This document shows positions 1 through 11,219 of a stretch of 64,000 bases of DNA, one piece after another; position 1 is the stretch's first letter, and every line of letters starts with the position of its first letter. A program made the position numbers and the translations under genes. Origin of the DNA: Anisodus tanguticus (lineage: Eukaryota > Streptophyta > Magnoliopsida > Solanales > Solanaceae); NCBI GenBank assembly GCA_034509755.1, contig CM067541.1, positions 24,044,001 to 24,108,000 of the forward strand, given 5' to 3'. The notes under the pieces were generated by a model. The model was not told where the DNA came from. It did no database searches and saw nothing but the letters and a program-made list of their open reading frames with translations.

Positions 1-491
1 GTAGGAAAGATTTGTTCAAAGAATTCAGCATTCCTTGATTCCATGATCGTACCCTCGTAGATATCAGGTATATCCGACTTATATACTAAGAAGCGATAAA
101 CACTACTGTTATTTGCATATCCGATGAATATGCAATCTACAATCTTATGTCCAATTTTGACTTGTTTTGGTTTAGGTACTTCGACCTTTGCCAAACAGCC
201 CCACACTTTCAATTATTTGTAAGTGGGTTTCTTTTCTTTCCATGATTCATATAGAGTTTTATCCTTATGCTTATGCGGAACTCTATTGAGAATTATATTA
301 GCGGTAAGAATCGCTTCGCCCCACATGTTTTGGGCTAAACCGGAATTGATAAGTAAAGCATTTATCATTTCCTTTAACGTACAGTTTTTGCACTCGGTAA
401 TACCGTTAGACTGAGGCGAGTAAGGAGCGGTCGTTTAATGAACAATGCTGAATTAAGCACAGTATTCTTCAAACGGTGCTATGTATTATTC
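1..491 (-). pseudogene. Family A copia integrase fragment
   Basis: This is a second, separate copy of the integrase core found at about 2850-3345 in the same orientation. The shared reading includes the WGEA, ILNRVPHK and GYANNS stretches that follow the catalytic core of copia integrases. It is cut at the window edge on one side and ends abruptly near TTCCCC on the other, where LTR sequence begins. It has lost frame at several points. It is either a remnant of another family A insertion or a rearranged piece of element A1. No function is expected. Confidence 0.75.
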
Positions 492-672
492 CCCTCTTCG
501 GCATCGCGGCTCTGAAGGGGCTGCCCGCGGCCCTTCGCGACTCCGTGGCTCCACGCGATTTCTGACACGTTTCATCTTACACTTCTTCCTTCTTTTACAA
601 ACGTGGAATACTTTGTCATTTGGCCAATAACCGTCCATAATTCTATGTCTCAAACGTATTACATATGTACCA
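492..672 (-). repeat. Remnant of A1 3' LTR
   Basis: About 95 bases here match the 5' LTR around 5900-5990 almost base for base (the stretch reading TGGAATACTTTGTCATTTGG and its surroundings). The outer part is a GC-rich block corresponding to, but diverged from, the GC-rich block of the 5' LTR. The U3 start is missing because the sequence jumps straight from LTR into 3' UTR near 672. The outer end is cut where the extra integrase fragment begins. Confidence 0.7.
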
Positions 673-1059
673 TTGTGGCCGTGGTCACTTTTTGGATTCT
701 TAAGTGTGTTCATTTGAGGCGGCATGTCCTCGCACTTAAATAGGTGGTCTCCTACAAGGTATCCTGCTATACCCCACTTTACAAGTGTTAGGAACCATTA
801 AAAATTTTCCCAAACCTAACCTCAACCGGTGAGGACCATTAAAGGTTTTGGAAACTTAACCTTCACCCACACTGCAGATAGCACTTATTATCTATCGCGG
901 GAACGACTTTGGATTTGGTGTTTCTTCACAAAAATCACTATCCGAAGTGCTCATGCTTCGACCGAAGTGATCAACTGAACCTTTACAACTTAGTTTTCCT
1001 ATTGAACCTAATTCCTAGGATCTCCAGTCAGTAAGGTTGGGTTACCACCGTATTAGTCC
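673..1059 (-). other. A1 3' untranslated region, shortened
   Basis: This stretch follows the RNase H stop and matches the 3' UTR of A2 (23078-23460), for example the part reading CACTTAAGAATCC. Compared with A2 it lacks roughly the last 250 bases and the polypurine tract. It contains no coding signal of its own. A 79-codon open frame crossing its end is a by-product of the deletion. Confidence 0.65.
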
Positions 1060-2829
1060 TTATACTTTGGGTTTTAAGCCCATTCCCCTAGACAAACAGA
1101 ACATCTGATCCTTAGGTAAGACCTTTGTCAGTGGGGCTGCTATGTTATCCTTTGATTTTATGTAATCAGTGGATATTATACCCATGGTGATCAGTTGACT
1201 AACAGTCTTATGTCTCCGTCGAATATGACGAGACTTGCTATTGTACATAGAATTATGTGCCCTTCCTAGAGCCGACTGGCTGTCGCAGTGGATCCTTACA
1301 GAAGGTACGGGTTTGTTCCAAAAAGGAACATCCTCTAAGAAGTCGTGAAGCCACTCAACTTCTTCTCCTGCTTTGTCTAAAGTGATAAACTTCGATTCCA
1401 TCGTGGATCGGGCGATGCAAGTTTTCTTAGAGGATTTCCAAGACACAGCCCCACCACCAATTGTAAATACATACCCACTGGTGGACTTGGTGTTCTCTAT
1501 GTCAGATATCTAGTTTGCATCACTGTACCCCTATAGTACAGTTGGATATCTCGAATAATGCAACCCGTAAGTTAGCGTGTATTTCAGGTATTGTAGTATC
1601 CGATTCAACACCTTCCAGTGATCATTACTCAGATTACGGGTAAACCTAGCCAACTTGTTGACTGTATAAGCAATATCAGGTCGGGTGCAGTTTGTTATGT
1701 ACATCAAACTACCAATCACCTGTGCATATTGCTCCTGGCGTATGGGTGCACCACAATTATTTATCAAGCTTTTGATTTCTATCCATTGGTGACTTTATAG
1801 GTGAACTGTCAAACATCTCAAACTTTCTCAAAACATCCTCGATGTAGTGAGACTTAGATAAGACCAGTCCGTCAGACGTCTTAGAGATTTTTTATCCCTA
1901 AGATGACATCTGCGATACCCATATCCTTCATGTCGAAGCATTGTTTCAACATGTTCTTAGTCTCTAGAATTATGCTAGGACTGCTCCTTGTGATCAACAT
2001 GTCATCTACATACAGACATGTCATAACGAATGAGTCAGAGTTACCTTTCATGTAGACACATTTGTCACACTCATTAATGGTGAAACCCTTCGATAGTAGA
2101 GTACTATCAAAATTTTTGTGCCATTACTTCGGGGCTTATTTCAGCCCGTACAGATATTTGACAAGCCGACATACTTTCTTCTCTTGCCCTGGAATGACAT
2201 ACCCCCTGGTTGTTCCATATAGATTTCTTCTTCCAAATCACAATTTAGGAAGGCTGTCTTGACATCCATTTGATGTATCTCAAGGTCACGCAATGCTGCG
2301 ATCGCAATGAATACCCGTATGGATGTCATCCGAGACACCGGGGAGTACGTGTCAAAATAGTCAAGGCCTTCCTTCTATCGATATCCCTTGACTACCAATC
2401 TGACCTTGTACTTATCTATAGACCCATCTGCTTTATACTTTCATTTGAGTATCTACTTACAACCCAACAGTTTATTTCCTGGAGAAAGATCAACCAACTC
2501 CCAAGTATGGTTATGCAGGATGGAGTCTATTTCACTCTCAATAGCTTCTTTCTAGAGCGGTGCCTCTGGAGTTGACAATGCTTCAACAATTGGTCTTGGT
2601 TCATCATCAACCATATAAGCTACAAAGTCAGGACCGAAGGATTTATCCTTCCTGGCCCTTTTACTTCGCCTTGGTTCCATCTCTGGAGTCTTCAAGTTAT
2701 GAGAATATGGAACACTAGATTCCGAATATTCAACCACTTCGAGATCCACTAGACCTGAACCATTTAGATTCGGGCCGTCAACGACTCCCGATTCTTGAGA
2801 GCTTTATTCATAACTTCGTTCGCGAGAGG
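1060..2829 (-). pseudogene. A1 reverse transcriptase / RNase H
   Basis: This is the copia RVT_2 reverse transcriptase and RNase H, which would copy element RNA into cDNA inside virus-like particles. Visible landmarks are the LEIHQMDVKTAFLN motif near 2250, IGSLMYITNCTRPDIAYTVN near 1700, the RNase H stretch beginning SWKSSKKTCIARST near 1440, and DYIKSKDNIA near 1160. The stretch is split over at least three frames, and in the 1.8-2.1 kb part stops interrupt the catalytic aspartate region. Clearly non-functional. Confidence 0.8.
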
Positions 2830-4139
2830 TTATGTCTTTTTCCTTTCTAGGAAAGGTATCCTCAAAGAATTGAGCATTCTTGATTCCATGATTGTACCCC
2901 CGTGGATATTTGGGATATCTGACTTATGCACTAAGAAGCGATAAGCACTACTGTTATTTGCATATCCGATGAATATGCAATCTACAGTCTTAGGCCCAAT
3001 CTTGACCTGCTTTGGCTTGGGTACTTCAACCTTTTCCAAACAACCCCAAACCTTTAAATATTTATAAGTGGGTTTCTTTCCCTTCCATGATTCATATGGA
3101 GTTTTGTCATTACCCTTATGTGGGACTCTGTTAAGAATCGTATTAGCGGTAAGGACGGCTTCTCCCCATATGTTTTGGGGAAGACCGGAATTGATGAGTA
3201 AGGCATTCATCATTTCCTTCAATGTACGGTTCTTACGTTCCGCCACACTGTTCGACTAAGGTGAGTATGGAGCCGTCATTTGATGAACAATGCCCGATTT
3301 GGCATAATATTCCTCAAATGGCGCTACATATTCTCCCCATCTATCGCTATGAATGGATTTAATCTGCATGCTTAGTTGGTTCTCAACTTCTGCTTTGTAA
3401 CGTCGGAATGCTTCATCTTTACTTTTCAACAAGTAAATGTAACAATACCTTGTGCTATCATCAATGAATGTCACAAAGTACTTGTTCCCCCTCTATTTTG
3501 TGCAAACTTTAAATCATATATATGTGTGTGAATAAGTTCTAGAGGAGCGGTATTCCTTTCGACGGATTGAAAAGGAAGCTTTGTGAGTCTTGCCTCTACG
3601 CACACCTCACACTTACGTTAAGGGTTTACGTCTATAGATGGCAACAACTCCAATTTTACCAACCTTTGGATGGACTTGTAGTTGACATGCCCTAATCTAT
3701 AATGCCATAAATTAGAGGACTCAAGCAAGTAAGAAGAAGCTTCAATATTATTGCTTGTACGTAATACAGACATGGCGTTAACTTTGAAGAGGCCTTCACA
3801 GATGAATCCTCTTCCCACAAACATTCCATTCTTAGTGATTACAAATTTATTGGACTCAAACACTAGCCTAAAACCAACATTAACCAATAAATGACCTGAA
3901 ATTAAATTTCTTCTAATCTCAGGAACATGCATCACCTCCTTCAGAGTGAACTCCTTTCCAGAAGTCATCTTCAGGACTACCTTTCCTACCCATCACGTCA
4001 GATGAAGTGTTGTTGCCCATGAACAACTTTTTATTTGTAACCGGTGTATAAGTAGAGAAGGCATCTCTATTGGAATAGATGTGTCTTGTAGCACATGTGT
4101 CCATCCACCATTGCATGGGATTCTCAACGAGGTTTGCTT
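2830..4139 (-). pseudogene. A1 protease and integrase
   Basis: The protease active-site region reads WWMDTCATRH near 4100. A copia protease would have D-S/T-G-A, so the glycine is replaced by cysteine. It is followed by the GAG-pre-integrase segment LWHYRLGHVNYKS near 3700, and then the integrase core with TFIDDSTRYCY near 3460, SDRWGEY near 3350 and AERKNRTLKEM near 3240. Frame changes occur near 3950 and near 3600-3480. In a live element the protease would cut the polyprotein and the integrase would join cDNA to the chromosome. Confidence 0.8.
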
Positions 4140-5220
4140 CTAGCACCACTGCTGAGAACTCATCAATCATGTCGTCCATAAACTTGTCTTTGACGACGTT
4201 AACCTGTGCCTTGCCCTTAGCCTTGGCTTTTTCTTGTTGCTCAATTTTGAGCTTGCGGTAGTCCTTGATCATATGACCAGGTTTCCCACAGTGGTGACAG
4301 TTTCCTTTGAACTTCTCCGCTGCTTGGGTCTTGCCGTCTTTCTGGAACTTGCGCTTCTTGCTTGGGTTCCTTTTGGCCTCGGCCAGATTTGCCTTTGCCT
4401 CAGCGGGTTGTTTACCCCTAGGCAATGCCTTCTTATTATCTTCCTGAATTTAGAGTTTAATAATAAGTTCTTCAAAGGTCATCTCTTTTGTCTTGAGTTT
4501 TATGTAACTCATAAACTCATTCCAAGAAGGAGGTAACTTTTCAATTAGTGATGCAACCAAAAACTACTCATTTGGTTTCATCCCTTCCAAATCCAGGTGA
4601 TGTAGAATCATTTGGAATTCCTGGACTTGGGACATCACTATTTTACTATCCACCATTTGAAATTTCAGAAATTTCCCAACGATGAATTTCTTAGTACCTA
4701 TATCTTGTGCGTTGTACTTCTTTTGCAGTTTCTCCCACAACTCTTTGGCAGTGTCTACGGTGCAATACACCGTGTAGAGAGGTTCTGAAAAGCAGTTCAA
4801 TATGTAATTCTTACACATGAAATCACTATGACTCCATGCATCAAGAACCATCTTCATGCCATTAATGACATGGATACCTAGGCTCCCTTTAGCCATTTCA
4901 GAAGGTGAAGGGTCCATTTCATCTCCAGCTTATGGAGGATCTTCTGTTAGGAAATGTGCCATTCCCATAACAGTCAGATAGAATAGCATCTTCTGTTGCT
5001 ATCTCTTGAAGTTTGAGCCCATGAATTTTTCAAGGCGTTCATGGTGAAATCCAGCGGGTGGAGGAACGACAACGTTCCCTTAAATGGCAGTAAAGGCATT
5101 GGATGAGCCTTGAGCAACCGAAAAGGCATTAGGTGTGCCTTGAGTAGTGGGGAAGGTAGAGGGATTGCCTTGAGTAGTAGCAGCAGCAGAATCAGAAGCA
5201 GTTTGATCTCTTCCAGTCAT
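4140..5220 (-). pseudogene. A1 gag with CCHC zinc knuckle
   Basis: The proposed start is an ATG 38 bases inside the 5' LTR end. It opens a Thr/Ser/Ala/Gln-rich leader, then a UBN2-type copia capsid (TAKELWEKLQKKYNAQD near 4720; QEFQMILHHLDLEG near 4600). The nucleocapsid knuckle CHHCGKPGHMIKD lies near 4290; its last cysteine is replaced (KDY). Lys-rich stretches flank the knuckle, as expected for RNA binding. In-frame stops lie in the leader and near 4930, and the frame is disturbed near 4450-4560. Confidence 0.75.
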
Positions 5221-5625
5221 CTTTCTAAGTACTTACAACAAAATCTTGTCTTAAACTTGTTGGGATACAATTGTTTTAGGGAACGGGAAGTAAGTAACTA
5301 TTACAATTTGTAAGAAAGGATAAATTAAATATATTACAATAAACTGGAAATCAAGAACTTAACAAACTGCTTGTGTGATTTGCTGAGTCGAGTGATGACA
5401 CTCTGTCTTTAAGACAAGATTGCCTCGTATATCTCCTTTTACGTTGTCGGGCAATAGTCTCCCAAGATACAACAACAACTTAACAATTGAGCAAAGGAAA
5501 CTCAAGTCTTACTCTTGAAGAACTTTGAGTATAGTAACTTTGCTAGAGAGGAAGAAGATGAATTCAGAAAATCTGGAGTATTTTCTAAGTGTTGAGTAGT
5601 GTTCTTCAATTGAGCAAAAGGCCTT

Positions 5626-5633
5626 AATTTATA
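5626..5633 (-). promoter_or_regulatory. TATA box of A1 LTR
   Basis: The sense strand reads TATAAATT. It lies in the middle of the LTR, which is where copia promoters usually sit, just downstream of the repeated GCCAnnTAATGG motifs. Assignment is by position and sequence only. Confidence 0.5.
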
Positions 5634-5658
5634 GTGTAAGGAGAAGTCCCCTCAACTA

Positions 5659-5751
5659 GCCAACTAATGGCCTTCAATAGCCATGTAATGACACTTGATT
5701 GAGGGGTTACATTCAGCCAAATAATGGTTGAATTCATGTGCCAAGTAATGG
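5659..5751 (-). promoter_or_regulatory. Four copies of GCCAnnTAATGG upstream of TATA box
   Basis: Near-identical 12-mers occur at 5659, 5680, 5716 and 5740 (given on the plus strand; the second ends in A). They are spaced 21, 36 and 24 bases apart, within about 130 bases upstream of the TATA box. The sense-strand form CCATTACTTGGC is kept in both A2 LTRs. Repeated short boxes in U3 are the usual form of copia enhancers, so I infer a transcription-factor site. The factor is unknown. Confidence 0.45.
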
Positions 5752-6133
5752 AGAATCAATGCTCCAAAACCAGCCCAAATGTCAGATCTTTCCAACTTCC
5801 CGTCGCAGCATTCTGCATCCGAAGCGTCGCCACTCTGTGAATTAGCGCCGCTGCGCCGCCACTCCAGTGACTGGCCAACCAATTAGCGTCGCGGCGTACA
5901 CTTCTTCCTTCTTTACGAACGTGGAATACTTTGTCATTTGGCCAATAACCCTCCATAATTCTATGTCTCAAACGTATTACATACGTACCAATATCTCTTT
6001 CACTAATGAAATTTGCGATACTTGGCACTATATGTGCACGTGTGTGGAAACGACGTTTCCGATGTGCGGGCCCTAATTGTTTGAGTCATAAATTAATGAG
6101 ATATACTTAATTCCACATTAACAATTTCCAACA

Positions 6134-6638
6134 AGAAACACCTTCGTCTCCTGCTGCTTGTGGACTTTATTGAACGCTCTCACACTCCAGACTATTATCA
6201 TGTGGAATATGGAGATGACATTCTTGTATGCCCTGGATCGCCTTGACTACATTGGCCCCATTCTGAGATGATAGGCCCCAAGTAGTTCCCCTCATTTCTT
6301 ATGCTCCTGCTGCATTCAGTGCATTAAACTTATTTGGGGGTTGTATAGAAACTGCTCTATTTGGTACTTGGGAAGGCTTGGCTGCTACTTTGCATTTAAT
6401 CTGTCTCCATTCCTCATCCTTAGATTTCTTATTCACCATCTATTTAGTAGAAGTTGAAGTAGCTTTTTCTTGTTCCACATTGTTGACTGGACTATCACCA
6501 AGTTGCTTGATGGCCTCACTGGCTCTAGCTGTCTACTGTTGTTGTTTAACTGGTCTAACACTTTTTGCATTCTTCACTTGTTTGCAAAATCTTGATCACT
6601 TTCATTTCAACGACGATTCATGCATATATTGTCCTTTC
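6134..6638 (-). pseudogene. LINE fragment: end of ORF1, start of ORF2
   Basis: Reading minus, the right part resembles the low-complexity C-terminal part of a plant LINE ORF1. The left part opens with a methionine followed by IIVWSVRAFNKVHKQQE, which matches the conserved start of the LINE ORF2 endonuclease (W-N-x-R-G-L-N-K-x-x-K-Q-x-E). The A1 LTR interrupts it a few codons later, and the other side is cut by the B LTR. Several stops are present. The ORF2 start is the firm part; the ORF1 part is inferred. Confidence 0.55.
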
Positions 6639-8168
6639 TGTAGGGTTTTGTTGGGTTCAAAACACATAAGTAAGGCACAACGGAAGTTTAAAATTTTGTT
6701 TCTTACTTACACCAATAACTTTTCTGGTATGGTTATACAACAATCAAACCTGTAACATAAAGCATAATACTTACAGGTTATAGTATCTGGAGTCTTTATC
6801 TACTATAAGGTGGACACGCGGTTGCCCTTCCGATTGCACGCTCTAAGCTTCAATGTATTTCTCTTTCGGAAAGCTAGGAAATCCGATAGAGGTTCGAGAG
6901 AGTTTTAATTCTAAGTCTCTAAGGCTTAGAATGATAATCTGATATTAGTATATGAATAATGAAAAAATGCCTCTATTTATAGTAGAAAAATAGGTCAAAA
7001 CCGGATTTGGATTTGACCTTGGGCCTAGCCCAAAATTCGAGGCAGAGGCGCCGTGGCCCTATAGTCGCGACGCTCGACGTGCTCCTGCACCGTCTCGATT
7101 TTTTTCTGCGCGTTCTTAATTAAATCCAAAATCCAATTTTGACTTAACTAAAATAATCATTATTCATTTAAATATCTGGATTCTAAATCGAACATTTAAT
7201 TAACTCTATTAATACATCCTTAGATCGAACGGTCAATCGACATAGTGTGACCCTACAAGCCTTCTCATATCGACATTAATCAAATTAATGTCTATGCGGA
7301 ACTCCTAGACGGCGCCGCAAGATGAACTCAATATGTGAAGTACGTTTACGTGAATCCAATAAACTTAACCTTTATGTGGTAAGATAAAATCCTTTCATTC
7401 ACGACACACCCGATCAAGCTTAGGATTTGTCAAGTGTCTATCCAAATGGCTTAATCATTGTATCTCATCTATATTAGTTGACAACTAGACCATAATCTAA
7501 ATATGTCTATTGTGTTGGCCAACGACTTAGTCAACCTAATATCACCGAGAATCCGAGTGTTATCTCGAATATACATTTGAGGAATGAATCCTAATCTTGG
7601 CTCAACTAGCACCTTTAATTCACATCGTAATGTGCCAAATACAAGTCGTATCTCAACCTATAAGACATTTGAGCTTAGGACGGGATCAAAGTACATTACT
7701 TTGTAGACAAGGTGCGTATTGACCTCAAGTCTAAGGACTTCTATCTCCCACACGCTGATCATACTTTAGAAAAGTATAACAAATAGTATATCAGCAGGGT
7801 ATACCAATACTTCCAAAGTATCCATGTGTCCATTACGAGTAGCCATTACGAGTAGCAGGTGAGACATACTACATCCTCTAAGGATGTGATGCAGACCACA
7901 TGTCGACTTATCACATATCATCGATATCCCATTCTCGATAATCATTAGTCGAGGCTATTTTAAGAGTTAGGTTATAATATTAATATCTCACACTATTAAT
8001 AATAGTGTAACCTCCAGGGATGCATATTATACAATATTACAAATAATCAATTACTAATTCAATAATTGCAAATGCCAAATATATTAATATCCATTAATAA
8101 TAATACGAATGTGTATAAAGTACATTTGTCCTAATACAGATTGTATGTAGGACATAAATATACTTTCA
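6639..8168 (-). repeat. B 3' LTR, full length
   Basis: About 1530 bases, beginning TGAAAGTATA and ending CTACA on the sense strand. It is adjacent to a purine-rich tract on the internal side, and roughly 1 kb of it is repeated at 14076-15083. It contains a GC-rich stretch near 7040-7095 (GGCGCCGTGG) of the same flavour as the tandem array in the leader. Related but diverged LTR pieces lie at 29583-30007 and 30346-30776. Confidence 0.85.
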
Positions 8169-8181
8169 ATCTCCCACTTGG
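8169..8181 (-). other. Polypurine tract of B
   Basis: The sense strand reads CAAGTGGGAGAT directly before the TG of the 3' LTR. This is the expected place for the primer of plus-strand DNA synthesis, and it fixes the LTR boundary. Confidence 0.75.
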
Positions 8182-8888
8182 CCTAGAGCCAATCTCCAAC
8201 ATATCTATTGCCCGTATTCTCAAAATGACCATTATGTTTGACTAAGCTTAATGGTTTTGTGAATGGGTCAGCTAGATTATCATATGTGGGAACATGGTCT
8301 AATCTAATCTCTTCAGTCTCCACAATCTCCCTGAGTATGTGGTACTTCCTTGGTACATGCTTGTTTCAGTTGGTTGATCTTGGTTCCTTAGCTTGCGTAA
8401 TCGCACTAGTGTTGTCACAATAAACCGTTATTGGACAAGTGGCACTTGGAACAACCCCTAATTCCTTCAGGAACTCACATACGCGACAAATTCTTTACCA
8501 GCTTCCGATCCAGCAATGTACTCAGCTTCCGTTGTCGAATCAGCAGTTGTAGCTTGTTTGGAACTTTTCCAGCTTACTGCTCCACTATTGAAAATGAACG
8601 TGTACCCAGATTGAGATTTGTAGTCATCAACATCTGTCTGGAAGCTAGCATCAGTGTACCCAGTAGAAGCTAGTTTTTCCTCCCCACCATAGACTAAGAA
8701 GTAATCTTTAGTTCGTCTAAGATACTTCAGAATACTCTTGACTGCCTTTCAGTGTTCTTCCCCAGGATTATGCTGGAATTTGCAAGTCATACTAAGTGCA
8801 AATGCCACATCTGGCCTAGTACATGTCATGTCATACATGATCGATCGTATAGCCGAAGCATATGAGATCCTTTTTATGCGTTCAAGTT
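8182..8888 (-). pseudogene. B RNase H
   Basis: This is the copia RNase H that degrades the RNA template after cDNA synthesis. Visible pieces are CTRPDVAF near 8820, GYTDASFQTD near 8650, VSWKSSKQATTADST near 8570, TEAEYIAGSEA near 8530, YCDNTSAITQAKE near 8420 and NLADPFTKPL near 8260. A one-base shift near 8890 separates it from the RT frame, and a TGA replaces the tryptophan of the HWKAVK stretch. It ends about ten bases before the polypurine tract. Confidence 0.75.
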
Positions 8889-9989
8889 CTATATATTACA
8901 AGGACTATCCTTCTTAGATAATTTGATGCCTTGTCCCATAGGTAGACCGCATTTCTTGGAATTTTCCATAGAAAAATGTCTATGCACTTTGTCTATGTAG
9001 ACTGACTGTGACAACCCCAATAATATGTTAGGTCTATCTCTATAGATCCTAATTCCCAGAATGTAGTAGGCTTCACCTAAATCCTTCATCATGGAGGTAC
9101 TGGACAACCACTCTTTGACTGACTGCAGAAGAATCTTATTGTCTCCCATTATTAATATGTCATCTACACATATGATAATGAAGGCAATACTCCCATCCTT
9201 GCGTCTACTATAAACACATGGATCATCTTTGCTTCTAAGGAAATCAAATGATTTGATAGCCTTGTCAAAGCAAATGATCCAACTTCTCGAGGCTTGCTTA
9301 AGCCCATAAATGGACTTTTGTAGCTTGCATACAACATTTGGTTTGGACTCAAGTGAAAAACCCTCAGTTTGTTTCATATACACCTCCTCAACTACCATGA
9401 GGAAAGTAATTTTGACGTCCATCTGCCAAATGTCATAGTCATAATATGCAGCTATTGCAAGCAAAATCTTAATGGACTTAATCTTAGCAATATGTGAAAA
9501 GGTTTCATCATAATCGACCACATGCCGTTGATTATAACCTTTAGCCACCAATCTTGCTTTATAAGTCTGTACCTTGCCATATACATCAATCTTCTTCTTG
9601 AAGACCCATTTGCATCCTATGGGTCTAACCCCTGTTGGCAAATCAACCAAGTTCCAAACTTAATTTATGTACATCGAGTCTATCTCAGATTTCATGGCTT
9701 CTTGCCATCTCTGCGAATCAATGTCTAACATAGCTTCACTGTAGGTTGTAGGTTCATCGTAATCAGGAATATCTATATCATTGTATGTTTCAACAAAGAG
9801 AATAAGTCTTTCAGGCGGATGATGAGTCCTAGTGGTCCTACGGAGTTGACTATTCAGCGTTTCAGTGTTTGTTGCATTTTGATTGTGAGAAGGTCTTTGT
9901 GTGTTGGACAATCCATCACCTTGAGAGCTTTCAGGAATGTCATTTTTATGTATTTCCTTAATGGAATGATGTACAACCATTGCATCATC
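8889..9989 (-). pseudogene. B reverse transcriptase
   Basis: A long open stretch carries nearly the whole copia RVT_2 domain: GCKWVFKKK near 9610, TYKARLVAKGYNQ near 9560, the QMDVK motif near 9425, SIYGLKQAS near 9310 and the catalytic loop, here ICVDDIL near 9170 instead of YVDDM/L. A small in-frame loss has changed the usual TAFLNG stretch after QMDVK. One stop separates it from the Ser/Asn-rich integrase-RT linker (to about 10037). It is the best preserved enzyme in B, but the altered loop and the linked stops argue against activity. Confidence 0.8.
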
Positions 9990-11219
9990 TTTCATTGGTT
10001 GTGTATGAGAGTCTTGCATTTTTGCACTATCTCTCACACCACTCCCACTGACTGAAGGGCGTACTCTAAGTACTCAATCTTCACTAGATACTCCCACTGA
10101 ATCCCTGTTTAGGTCACTTGACAAGGGTTCAACTTCTGTGTTATCTTGTGGTTCTTGAATTTCTTCAAGTTCTATCTCTGTGCAGCTATGTTCTTTGTAG
10201 ACATATTCTTCTTCAAGGAAAGTTGCGTTCCTGGAAACAATGACCTTATGTTCTCCACGAAGATAAAAGTAGTATCCCTTAGTTTCCTTTGGATACCCCA
10301 CGAAGTAACATTTCTCACTTTTGGATTCCAACTTGTCAGTGAGCATCTTTTTAACATATGCAGGGCACCCCCAAGGTCTCATATGTTTAAGAGCTGGCTT
10401 CTTGCCATACCATATCTCATAGGGTGTCTTTTCTACTGACTTGGAAGGAACCCTGTTCAGAACATATATTGAGGTTTGTTTAGCATGTCCTCAAAGGTAT
10501 GTCGGTAGAGCTGAGGAGCTCATCATGGATCGAACCATATCTAATAAGGTTCAGTTTCTCCTTTCGGCAACACCATTCATCTGTGGTGTTCCAGGAGGTG
10601 TCCACTCTGATTGGACTCCATGTAGCTTTAAGTAATCTAGAAAATCCTTGCTCAAACATTCACCTCCTCGATCCGATCAAAGGGTCTTGATACTTGTTGT
10701 AAGTTGTTTCTCTACTTCCGACTTGTACTCCTTGAACTTCTCTAAAGCCTCAGATTTGTGTCTCATAAGATACACATATTTATACCTTGTGAAGTCGTCA
10801 GTAAAAGTGATGAAGTATGGGAAGCCTCCTTTAGCTTGAGTCGAGAATGGCCCACATACATCAGTATGGCCCAACTCAAGCACCTCCTTGGCTCGCACAC
10901 CTTTCTCAGAAAGTGGTTTATTGGTCATCTTTCCTCACAAGCAAGATTCGTAGTTACCATAAGACTCCAAGTCAAATGGTTCGAGGTGGTCTAACTTCCT
11001 CAACCTTGCTATCCTTGATTCGTTCATATGACCAAGTCTGCAGAGCCATAGGTAGGTAGAGTTTCTATTACTTATCTTGGCTCATTTATTTTGTACATTG
11101 AATATCTCTCAATTATAGTTTAGTGTATATAATCCATCCACAAGAGGAGCGATTCCATATATAATATTATCAAAAGACAGTACTTGACTGCCATTATAAA
11201 TATACGAGGAAAAACCCTC
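9990..11219 (-). pseudogene. B integrase with pre-integrase segment
   Basis: The GAG-pre-integrase part reads LCRLGHMNESRIARL near 11040. The core has GHTDVCGPF near 10865, FITFTDDFTRYKYVYL near 10810, SDRGGE near 10680 and NGVAERRN near 10560, giving the D, D and E of the DDE triad. The downstream GCPAYVK and KCYFVGYP stretches (10370-10300) are typical of copia integrases. Stops at 10680, near 10550 and near 10515 sit where Arg or Trp codons are expected, consistent with C-to-T type changes. Confidence 0.8.

Larger units (their letters stand above)
492..6133 (-). mobile_element. Ty1/copia retrotransposon A1, degenerate
   Basis: Reading on the minus strand the order is 5' LTR, gag with a CCHC knuckle, protease, integrase, reverse transcriptase, RNase H, 3' UTR and a rump of the 3' LTR. 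Protease-integrase-RT order is the Ty1/copia (Pseudoviridae-type) arrangement. The RT and RNase H wording resembles Tnt1-like plant elements, but I do not assign a lineage. The coding part changes frame several times. The left end is damaged: part of the 3' UTR and the start of the 3' LTR are missing. The right end sits inside a LINE. It is the same family as the plus-strand element at 17796-24799. Confidence 0.85.
5258..6133 (-). repeat. A1 5' LTR
   Basis: The repeat begins TGTTGG and ends CCAACA on the sense strand, a perfect 6-bp terminal inverted repeat. The same ends occur in A2. Internal parts match the A2 LTRs, notably the stretch around CTTAAAGACAGAGTG near the end. It carries a TATA-like box, repeated upstream motifs and a GC-rich segment (about 5800-5900). 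Right after it comes ACAAGTTTAAGACA, which is not the usual initiator-Met primer site, so the primer for this family is unclear. Confidence 0.8.

Noticed and set aside
223..414. Plus-strand open frame of 63 codons
   Set aside because: It is the antisense of the family A integrase; the same shadow frame recurs at 3068-3259 and 20874-21065.
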